NCBI GenBank assembly: GCA_034723595.1
Contig: JAYEPB010000060.1
Location: 1-14,168 of the forward strand
Length of the DNA: 14,168 nt
Direction: 5' to 3'
DNA from: JAGLGH01 sp034723595
GTDB taxonomy: Archaea; Nanobdellota; Nanobdellia; Woesearchaeales; JAGLGH01
The first letter of the stretch is position 1. Each line of letters opens with the position of its first letter. The position numbers and the translations under genes are program-made. Shown one piece after another: positions 6,350 through 11,415 of this stretch. The notes below the pieces were generated by a model that searched no databases, was not told the DNA's origin, and saw only the letters and a list, made by a program, of their open reading frames with translations.

Positions 6350-7573
6350 TTATAACTTTTTAGATTGGTTTTCATATTCTTTAATAAGATTGTCCAGTGA
6401 TTCAATCTCTTCATCGAAATGTTTTTTATCTAAACCAGAGAATTTATGAGGGAATTCTATCAAATAACTTTCTTTTAAATCTTTTAGATATCTTAATTTT
6501 TGTTCATCATTTAGACCAATTTTATCAAAAATTCTTAGAATATCATAATACCAATCATAATTCAATGTAGTTAGAAAATCAAATAATTTTTTATGTGCTT
6601 TTTTAAAATATTCATCATGTTTGTAAGGTTTTTCAATAATTAAACTTTCTAAAATAGTAAAATAAATCTTAAAAACTGGGTAAAAGAATTCCTCATTAGA
6701 AGTCCGAGTCATTTCTTTAATCGCTTCATAAGTTAAATTTAGTAAATTTAGTATTGGTTTTGTATCATGAGAGGATAAGTTCAGTTTTTTGTACTCTTTA
6801 ATTATGGAATCTGAGAATAATTGAATTAAATTTGTATTCTCTAATAAATGTACTTTTTTTCTTTTGAAAAGATATCCTATGATTTTCTTAAATTGACCTA
6901 GGAATTCAGAATCATAAATTCTATTTTTATTATCTAGTTTCTTAATATAATTATAAAATATTGCAAGTAAAAGTTTATCAAATTTTTCTAAATCTACTTG
7001 GAAAGTTTCATATTTTTTATTATCAGAATTTATTTTAAAATTGATAATCTCTTCGAAGATTGGAAAAATATCTTTGTAATCATTTTTTGAATCTCGAAGG
7101 AAATCATGCGCAACATCAAAAAATTTGGATTTGCTATTATTTAAAATCCCTTCATTAAAAAAATCTACTAAAGATTTAATTGCTAGAATGATAGTAATAA
7201 TTAATATAATTTGCCAAAATATTAATGAATAAATATTATTTGTTAAAAAAGGAATTATTATAATAAAAAAAAGAACAAATTTAGCACTATCTGTAAGAAT
7301 TTTTTTTATTTTATCCTTTGAAGAATATTCATTCATTATTTCAGGAAATATGGATCTAAAAATCACTTCATAATTAGGGATATCTTCTTTTTTAAATGAA
7401 TAAATTACAAAAATAATAGCTATCAAAGCAGCAATAGATTGTGCTGATGCGGAAGCTATGTAACGAGCATTATTTTCTAAACTTTCAATTTTGGGAGTGA
7501 AAAAATACCAAGATAAAAATAAGAGAATCAAGATTATATTACAAAATAATAATAAATTTAGTTTTTTATTCAT
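6350..7573 (-). CDS. Membrane protein with long helical cytoplasmic region
   Basis: 407 aa, unrecognised. There are four hydrophobic segments: about 5-25, 42-63 (SASAQSIAALIAIIFVIYSF), 95-112 and 115-135. These are followed by about 270 residues of Lys/Asp/Glu/Phe-rich, probably all-helical soluble domain ending in a charged coil. The second segment, with its 'SAxAQSIAAxxAIxFxI' look, resembles membrane segments of uncharacterised accessory proteins such as DUF2254-like ones, but this is only a resemblance. The ATG at 7573 lies about 27 nt after a TATA box (7595-7604). Codon choice is extremely AT-rich and Lys/Ile/Asn-rich, unlike the genes beyond the tRNA, which suggests acquired DNA. The putative RNA lies downstream between this gene and the next membrane gene. 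Confidence 0.72.
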   Translation of the reverse strand: MNKKLNLLLFCNIILILLFLSWYFFTPKIESLENNARYIASASAQSIAALIAIIFVIYSFKKEDIPNYEVIFRSIFPEIMNEYSSKDKIKKILTDSAKFVLFFIIIIPFLTNNIYSLIFWQIILIITIILAIKSLVDFFNEGILNNSKSKFFDVAHDFLRDSKNDYKDIFPIFEEIINFKINSDNKKYETFQVDLEKFDKLLLAIFYNYIKKLDNKNRIYDSEFLGQFKKIIGYLFKRKKVHLLENTNLIQLFSDSIIKEYKKLNLSSHDTKPILNLLNLTYEAIKEMTRTSNEEFFYPVFKIYFTILESLIIEKPYKHDEYFKKAHKKLFDFLTTLNYDWYYDILRIFDKIGLNDEQKLRYLKDLKESYLIEFPHKFSGLDKKHFDEEIESLDNLIKEYENQSKKL

Positions 7574-7594
7574 ATGATTTGAAAGATTATCTAG

Positions 7595-7604
7595 ATTATA
7601 TAAG
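7595..7604 (-). promoter_or_regulatory. TATA box for the 407-aa membrane protein
   Basis: ATTATATAAG (minus strand CTTATATAAT) is centred about 27 nt upstream of the ATG at 7573, again the leaderless spacing. Confidence 0.55.
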
Positions 7605-7656
7605 TCTTTCTGATATTACTCTTATCTAGTAAGTAAACTCTTAACTGATTAGAATT

Positions 7657-7752
7657 TTAAATCTTTTTGAAGTAATCATCACAAATAGAACAAAACTTTG
7701 AATCCACGGCATTTAGAGTATTGCATCTAGGGCATATATCCCTTCTTTCATC
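7657..7752 (-). pseudogene. Zinc-ribbon remnant, probably the C-terminal end of a tyrosine integrase
   Basis: A minus-strand frame bounded upstream by TAA (7755-7753) and downstream by TAA (7659-7657) contains no ATG. It translates to 31 residues with a complete zinc ribbon: CPRC, then NTLNAVDSKF, then CSIC, then a short DDYFKKI tail. The 'ICPRCNTLNxxDxKFCxxC' pattern near a C-terminus is, from memory, typical of archaeal Xer-like tyrosine integrases, which carry this ribbon after the catalytic tyrosine. The catalytic part is absent. Its position just past the 3' end of tRNA-Ser is the standard place for the integrase of a tRNA-targeting element. It could instead be a piece of another zinc-ribbon protein. 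Remnant status is well supported, integrase origin moderately so. Confidence 0.5.
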
Positions 7753-7784
7753 TTATACCTCTTAAAGAAACAGAATTATTAATA

Positions 7785-7811
7785 CCTAATGGACAATTTA
7801 TGGCCATTAGG
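7785..7811 (-). repeat. 8-bp perfect inverted repeat downstream of tRNA-Ser
   Basis: CCTAATGG (7785-7792) and CCATTAGG (7804-7811) are perfect inverted copies around an 11-nt loop. The stem overlaps the tRNA-linked hairpin by two bases, so only one of the two can form fully at a time. Confidence 0.6.
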
Positions 7812-7834
7812 CGTTTAACCAGATGTTAAACGCC
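7810..7834 (-). repeat. 10-bp perfect hairpin fused to the 3' end of tRNA-Ser
   Basis: GGCGTTTAAC (7810-7819) pairs perfectly with GTTAAACGCC (7825-7834) around the 5-nt loop CAGAT. The right arm covers the discriminator base and the last three bases of the tRNA acceptor strand (7831-7834). In the precursor RNA it would therefore compete with the acceptor stem. It could act as a processing signal, a terminator, or the trace of an attachment site. Confidence 0.7.
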
Positions 7835-7913
7835 GGGACTGGGATTTGAACCCAGATGTCCAGAGGACACTGGCTCTCAAGGCCAGCGCAATACCGAATT
7901 ATGCGATCCCGGC
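7831..7913 (-). tRNA. tRNA-Ser, anticodon UGA
   Basis: Every arm can be drawn on the minus strand. The acceptor stem is GCCGGGA/TCCCGGC with discriminator G (7831). The D arm has a 3-bp GCA/TGC stem and a GG in the loop. The anticodon stem CTGGC/GCCAG encloses the loop CTTGAGA with anticodon TGA (plus-strand 7877-7879), decoding UCA. There is a long variable arm (TGTCC/GGACA), as in class II tRNAs, and a T arm CTGGG/CCCAG around TTCAAAT. The length is 83 nt, with no intron and no encoded CCA. It lies 29 bp after the aEF-1beta stop and may be co-transcribed with it or use the T-rich TATA-like stretch at about 7922-7940. Its 3' end faces the AT-rich island with the integrase remnant. Confidence 0.97.
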
Positions 7914-7942
7914 AGGAATGAGAAAAATAAAATAAAATAAGC

Positions 7943-8221
7943 TTATCCGATAGCTCTTCTGACATCAGTGACTTCTACTGAACTTATGCCTTCGATATTT
8001 TCAATGTTCTTTTCCAGTTCTTCAGTGGATCCAATCTGTTCATCCATCACAAATATTATCTGAAGGGCATTAAGACCAAAAGCGATTGGCTGCTTTTCTA
8101 TTTTCATATCTCCTTCACCTGCGAACTGCACGATAAATCTCTTTATTTTCACTTCCATGTCGTCAAGATCTGTATCTGGACTGTCAGGCATTATTTTTAA
8201 TGTAATTATTGCTTGCGCCAT
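7943..8221 (-). CDS. ef1b: Archaeal elongation factor 1-beta (aEF-1B), GDP/GTP exchange factor
   Basis: 92 aa, the normal length for the archaeal protein, which consists only of the guanine-exchange domain. It recharges aEF-1alpha with GTP during translation elongation. Recognisable family segments are the starting strand AIITLKIMPDSPDTDL, the central AFGLNALQIIFVMDE (the conserved 'GL.A' strand) and the closing EGISSVEVTDVRRAIG. The alternating beta-alpha-beta ferredoxin-like pattern is intact. A GAGAGGT ribosome binding site (8236-8230) sits 8 nt before the ATG at 8221. The upstream gene in the same operon is the small zinc-ribbon protein that accompanies aEF-1beta in many archaea. The tRNA-Ser gene follows. 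Identification is firm and is one of the main reasons to call the genome archaeal. Confidence 0.95.
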   Translation of the reverse strand: MAQAIITLKIMPDSPDTDLDDMEVKIKRFIVQFAGEGDMKIEKQPIAFGLNALQIIFVMDEQIGSTEELEKNIENIEGISSVEVTDVRRAIG

Positions 8222-8242
8222 TTTTTATTACCTCTCAAAATT

Positions 8243-8413
8243 TTAGTTAGGACCTATAAAGCCGCAATCATGGCATTTATACTTTGCTGCAATCTCCCTG
8301 CAGTTTTTGCACCTTGTTATTGTGCTTTTACCGCATTTTGGGCATTTGAACTGCACAGATCCTTCAATATTAGTTACCCTCTTTTTACAAGATGAACATA
8401 CATTTTTTTCCAT
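8243..8413 (-). CDS. Small zinc-ribbon protein (HVO_2753-like), partner of aEF-1beta
   Basis: 56 aa, starting at ATG 8413 and ending at TAA 8243-8245. Four Cys pairs form two zinc sites: CSSC, CPKC, CKNC and CHDC, with the ending CGFIGPN typical of this family. These proteins are encoded next to aEF-1beta in many archaea. Their molecular role is not firmly known, but a link to translation is presumed from the pairing, and HVO_2753 is a characterised zinc-finger protein of Haloferax. AGGAGGT (8427-8421) lies 7 nt before the start, one of the strongest ribosome binding sites in the window. Its stop is 21 bp before the aEF-1beta start, consistent with one operon. Confidence 0.92.
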   Translation of the reverse strand: MEKNVCSSCKKRVTNIEGSVQFKCPKCGKSTITRCKNCREIAAKYKCHDCGFIGPN

Positions 8414-8420
8414 TTTATAA

Positions 8421-8459
8421 ACCTCCTGCCATAAGGTTTTGTAAGATAATTTATAAAGG
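8421..8459 (-). promoter_or_regulatory. Promoter and ribosome binding site of the zinc-ribbon/aEF-1beta operon
   Basis: The TATA box CCTTTATAAAT (minus strand 8459-8449) is about 41 nt from the start codon. The AGGAGGT Shine-Dalgarno at 8427-8421 fits a leader of about 15 nt. This differs from the leaderless genes nearby and suits a highly translated operon. Confidence 0.65.
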
Positions 8460-8504
8460 TTTTCATTAAAGAGTTTTCTGAGGAAACTTTTTAAGTCCTA
8501 AACC

Positions 8505-8568
8505 AAATATTTATATAGTTCTATTTTAGTCAGATTTATTATATAAAACTTATTTTAAACGAGGTGGT
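8505..8568 (+). promoter_or_regulatory. Promoter and ribosome binding site of the GAPDH gene
   Basis: The TATA element AAATATTTATATAG (8505-8518) is followed by a leader of roughly 35 nt carrying GAGGTGGT (8561-8568), 4 nt before the ATG at 8573. This SD decides the start: a GTG at 8564 lies inside it and is rejected. Confidence 0.6.
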
Positions 8569-8572
8569 TTTA

Positions 8573-9571
8573 ATGATAAAAGTTGCAATAAATGGTTTTG
8601 GAAGAATTGGAAGGATGGTCTTTAAGGCAGGATATAAAGATAAGGATATTGAATTTGTGGCAATAAATGACCTTACAGATAACCCAACCCTTGCGCATCT
8701 GTTGAAATATGATTCTGTGCATGGAAGATTTGAAGGCAAGGTTGAAGCTATGGAAAATGCCCTGGTTATAGACGGAAAAGAGATAAAGTCTTATGCAGAA
8801 AAAGACCCTGAGAACCTGCCATGGGAGGGCCTTGGCATTGATGTAGTGATAGAGAGCACAGGCTTTTTCCTGACAAAAGAACTTGTTTCAAAGCATCTTA
8901 AGGCAGGAGCAAAAAAGGTTCTATTGAGTGCGCCTCCAAAAGGTGATGAGTTCATAAAGATAATCGTGCTTGGAGTAAATGATGATATCTACAATAAAGA
9001 AGAAGATGATATAATATCAAATGCATCATGCACAACAAACTGCCTTGCGCCATTAGTCAAGGTGCTGAATGACAATCTGAAGCTTAAGAAAGGACTTATG
9101 ACAACAGTGCATGCTTATACATCCACTCAGCGGATTGTTGATGCGCCATGCAAGGATCTTAGAAGAGCAAGATGCGCTGCAGAGAACATAATCCCCACTA
9201 CTACTGGGGCAGCGAAAGCAATGGGTAAAGTCATCCCTGAAGTTGAAGGGAAAATGGATGGCATGGCATTAAGGGTTCCTGTGCCTGACGGCTCTGTGGT
9301 AGATTTTGTATGCGAGGTTGAAAAAGAGACATCTGCTGAGGAAGTCAACAAGCTTATGAAAGAAGCAGCAGAGGGAAAGATGAAAGGCATACTTCAATAT
9401 ATGGAAGATCCAATTGTTTCAAGAGATATAATAGGCAATCCATACTCAAGTATTTTTGATATAGGATTTACTAAGGTAATGGGAGGCAACATGATTAAAG
9501 TCCTGGCATGGTATGACAACGAGTACGGATACAGCTGCAGGATGATAGACCTTGTCAAGATGATGATATAA
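8573..9571 (+). CDS. gap: Glyceraldehyde-3-phosphate dehydrogenase, class I (bacterial type), NAD-preferring
   Basis: 332 aa, normal length. It oxidises glyceraldehyde-3-phosphate to 1,3-bisphosphoglycerate in glycolysis, or runs in reverse. The N-terminal Rossmann fold has INGFGRIGR (6-14) and Asp33 in AINDL, the usual NAD-selecting residue. The catalytic core is SNASCTTNC with Cys153, plus His180 in TTVHAYTSTQ. Further landmarks are STTGAAKA-like TTTGAAKA and the closing WYDNEYGYS. It aligns by eye along its whole length with bacterial class I enzymes, not with the class II (GapII) enzyme typical of Archaea. Nothing is truncated. I start at ATG 8573 because of the SD just before it. It is divergent from the aEF-1beta operon and convergent with the IspD-like gene, 6 bp apart. 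Firm. Confidence 0.97.
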   Translation: MIKVAINGFGRIGRMVFKAGYKDKDIEFVAINDLTDNPTLAHLLKYDSVHGRFEGKVEAMENALVIDGKEIKSYAEKDPENLPWEGLGIDVVIESTGFFLTKELVSKHLKAGAKKVLLSAPPKGDEFIKIIVLGVNDDIYNKEEDDIISNASCTTNCLAPLVKVLNDNLKLKKGLMTTVHAYTSTQRIVDAPCKDLRRARCAAENIIPTTTGAAKAMGKVIPEVEGKMDGMALRVPVPDGSVVDFVCEVEKETSAEEVNKLMKEAAEGKMKGILQYMEDPIVSRDIIGNPYSSIFDIGFTKVMGGNMIKVLAWYDNEYGYSCRMIDLVKMMI

Positions 9572-9577
9572 AAACTT

Positions 9578-10252
9578 TCATAAGGAAATCTGTTGTATTA
9601 CAGCTTTAATAATCTGAATATCCTCTGGGTAAGTGACTTTTATATTGATGCTGTTGCTATTTGTCAAATGGATTTTTTTCCCTGAATAGATCATTATCTC
9701 AGCATCATCAGTAAATTCTGAACAAGGATTCTCATGAAATAATCTCTCATATGCATCTTTCAGCTCTTTGACAAAAAAAGTCTGTGGAGTCTGGATTGCA
9801 TAGAGATTCTCGCGGTCGACCAAGTGCAGCCCTTTGCTGTCAAGCTTTCTCATTGTATCATTAACCTGAACTGCCAGCACAGAAGAGCTGTATTTTATGC
9901 AGTCCTCAATGGATTTATTAATTAATTCAGGTGTTATCAATGGCCTTGCTCCGTCATGGATACATACTATGCCGGCAGAGCACTTTTTGAGCGCAGAATA
10001 CACAGATAAGTGCCTCTTAGCCCCCCCTTCTACAATAAGAATATCTTTGCTGAATGAGCAATCTTCCAGCAATGATTTTAACTTTGGCTTTAATAAAGGC
10101 TGGACTGCAATTATTATCCTGTCAACATTTGAATTGTCAAATCCTTTAATTGTATAATATATCAGGGATTTATCATTTATTTTATAGAAGAGCTTATCTG
10201 ACCTGAATCGTTTCCCTTCTCCAGCTGCAGCAATAATAGAATTGATTGTCAC
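9578..10252 (-). CDS. IspD-like cytidylyltransferase (MEP cytidylyltransferase or polyol-phosphate cytidylyltransferase)
   Basis: 224 aa from GTG 10252, the size of IspD. The family joins CTP to a polyol phosphate: methylerythritol 4-phosphate in the MEP isoprenoid pathway (IspD), or ribitol 5-phosphate for surface polymers (TarI). Conserved features, numbered from the GTG: AAAGEGKRF with Arg15 and Lys20 (nucleotide binding), HDGARPLI with Asp100, DTMRK with Thr133, LVDRENLY with Arg147, TPQTF, FTDDAE, and NIKVTYPED with Lys205. The equivalents of E. coli Arg20, Lys27, Arg157 and Lys213 all appear present, so it should be active. I choose GTG because GTGA there overlaps the upstream lipoprotein stop; an ATG at 10273 would give 7 more residues. 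Archaea normally use mevalonate, so the substrate is open. Confidence 0.85.
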   Translation of the reverse strand: MTINSIIAAAGEGKRFRSDKLFYKINDKSLIYYTIKGFDNSNVDRIIIAVQPLLKPKLKSLLEDCSFSKDILIVEGGAKRHLSVYSALKKCSAGIVCIHDGARPLITPELINKSIEDCIKYSSSVLAVQVNDTMRKLDSKGLHLVDRENLYAIQTPQTFFVKELKDAYERLFHENPCSEFTDDAEIMIYSGKKIHLTNSNSINIKVTYPEDIQIIKAVIQQISL

Positions 10253-10458
10253 TCTTCCAAAAATTTCTTGCACTCCTCATTGCAGTAATGGAGTGTGGTA
10301 AAGTCATCTGTAATCACGGCAGCACATGCTGCTGTGCAATTTCTATATTGCTCCAGATTCTGCTCATCCACTTCCTCTTGCTCTATGCAGCCAGTGATTA
10401 GAGAGAATAATAAAATAGAAACAAGCGCCACTGCAGCAAGTGATATGATTTTTTGCAT
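10249..10458 (-). CDS. Small lipoprotein with twin CX3C motif
   Basis: 69 aa. A signal peptide (MQKII, then a hydrophobic core) ends in the lipobox LITGC, with Cys24 as the probable lipid-attachment site. The 46-residue mature part is acidic and holds exactly four other cysteines in two CX3C pairs, Cys41/Cys45 and Cys59/Cys63, 13 residues apart. That predicts a disulfide-stapled helical hairpin outside the membrane. The twin CX3C layout is known from small Tim chaperones and alpha-hairpinins, but I claim only the shape, not relatedness. Its TGA stop overlaps the GTG start of the IspD-like gene (GTGA), so the two are probably translated together. A TATA-like element at 10485-10493 lies about 31 nt upstream. 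Confidence 0.8.
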   Translation of the reverse strand: MQKIISLAAVALVSILLFSLITGCIEQEEVDEQNLEQYRNCTAACAAVITDDFTTLHYCNEECKKFLEE

Positions 10459-10484
10459 ATTATAGCATTTATTTGGTACTGGTA

Positions 10485-10493
10485 TATTAAATT
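10485..10493 (-). promoter_or_regulatory. TATA-like element for the lipoprotein/IspD-like pair
   Basis: Minus-strand TTTAATATA lies about 31 nt before the ATG at 10458. It sits back to back with the MscS promoter. Confidence 0.45.
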
Positions 10494-10514
10494 TTGCAAA
10501 TCTTTGTAGAAAGG

Positions 10515-10522
10515 TTTAAATA
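10515..10522 (+). promoter_or_regulatory. TATA box for the MscS gene (leaderless)
   Basis: TTTAAATA is centred 28 nt before the ATG at 10547, with no ribosome binding site between. Confidence 0.6.
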
Positions 10523-10546
10523 TTCCTTGTTCCTATCACTTATACT

Positions 10547-11365
10547 ATGGCATTTACAATCTCGCTAATGTTGAATGGATTCTTAGGAAATATGGAGGCA
10601 TTTATTCCAAAAGCAATAAACACATTAATCATAATTGTAATAGGTTATATTGCAATCAAGATTCTGGTAAAGATTGTGGCAAAATTTTTTGATAAAGTTG
10701 ATTTTGACAGGGCTGCAGAGACATTTATAGAGAATGTAATAAAAGTCGCATTATGGGCAATCCTTATTGTTATCATTCTCAGTAATCTCGGAGTCAATGT
10801 AAGCGGAATCATCGCAGGCCTGGGCATCATGGGATTCATTGTAGGCTTTGCCCTCAAAGATACTCTGGGCAATCTTGCATCCGGCATATTCATCCTTTTC
10901 CATAAGCCTTTCAGGGTAGATGACTGGGTAGAGGTTGGAGGCATAAGCGGCTCAGTGAAATCAATTGGAGTTGCGGCATGCATAATCCATACATTTGGGA
11001 ACGAAAAAGTCACAATACCAAATTCAATCATCTGGGGCAGCGCAATCAAGAATTATACAGGGCTAAAACACAGGAAAATGGAGCTCATTTTTGGCATAGG
11101 ATATGACGACAACATGAATAAGGCAATAAAGATAATTGACAACATCCTGAAAAAAGATGAAAGGGTTCTTGACGACCCAGAACATGAAATCCTTATCAAA
11201 GAGCTGGCTGACAGTTCAGTAAATATTTCTGCAAGAGTATGCGCCAAAACAGATATATTCATGGCGCTAAGATGGGATCTTATCAAAAAAGTCAAGGAAG
11301 AATTTGACAAGCACGGGATAACAATACCCTATCCACAGACAGATGTGCATATGAAGAGAAAGTAA
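10547..11365 (+). CDS. mscS: Small-conductance mechanosensitive channel, MscS family
   Basis: 272 aa, close to E. coli MscS (286). Three membrane segments appear: about 20-45, 65-85 and the pore helix around 88-115, which is Gly/Ala-rich (VSGIIAGLGIMGFIVGFALKD). Next come the family-diagnostic DTLGNLASGIFILFHKPFRVDDWVEVGG, the beta domain ending in HTFGNEKVTIPNS (the 'iPNs' signature) and the alpha-beta C-terminal vestibule domain. The channel opens under membrane tension to release solutes during osmotic downshock. The gene is leaderless, divergent from the lipoprotein gene, and followed 50 bp later by the beta-helix gene, which has its own promoter. No unusual features. Firm. Confidence 0.95.
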   Translation: MAFTISLMLNGFLGNMEAFIPKAINTLIIIVIGYIAIKILVKIVAKFFDKVDFDRAAETFIENVIKVALWAILIVIILSNLGVNVSGIIAGLGIMGFIVGFALKDTLGNLASGIFILFHKPFRVDDWVEVGGISGSVKSIGVAACIIHTFGNEKVTIPNSIIWGSAIKNYTGLKHRKMELIFGIGYDDNMNKAIKIIDNILKKDERVLDDPEHEILIKELADSSVNISARVCAKTDIFMALRWDLIKKVKEEFDKHGITIPYPQTDVHMKRK

Positions 11366-11377
11366 ATTTGCGCAAAT
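11366..11377. promoter_or_regulatory. 12-bp perfect palindrome, possible operator
   Basis: ATTTGCGCAAAT is a perfect palindrome starting right after the MscS stop codon. It lies 6 bp before the TATA box of the beta-helix gene, where a dimeric regulator could control that promoter. No second copy was noticed in the window. Confidence 0.35.
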
Positions 11378-11383
11378 AGTTAA

Positions 11384-11393
11384 TTTTATATAC
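11384..11393 (+). promoter_or_regulatory. TATA box for the beta-helix surface protein
   Basis: TTTTATATAC is centred about 27 nt before the ATG at 11416, consistent with a leaderless transcript. Confidence 0.6.
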
Positions 11394-11415
11394 ATAATAA
11401 ATCTTAAAGGATTTT

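Noticed and set aside
8213..8395. Plus-strand 60-aa reading frame over the zinc-ribbon gene
   Set aside because: It is the antisense shadow of the well-supported zinc-ribbon protein with its strong ribosome binding site.
8564..8572. GTG start 3 codons upstream for GAPDH
   Set aside because: This GTG is part of the Shine-Dalgarno sequence; ATG 8573 gives the normal MIKVAINGFGRIGR start.
10253..10273. ATG 10273 as start of the IspD-like gene
   Set aside because: It would overlap the lipoprotein gene by 25 nt, and the added residues lie before the usual family start. GTG at 10252 makes a GTGA overlap and begins right before the conserved first strand.
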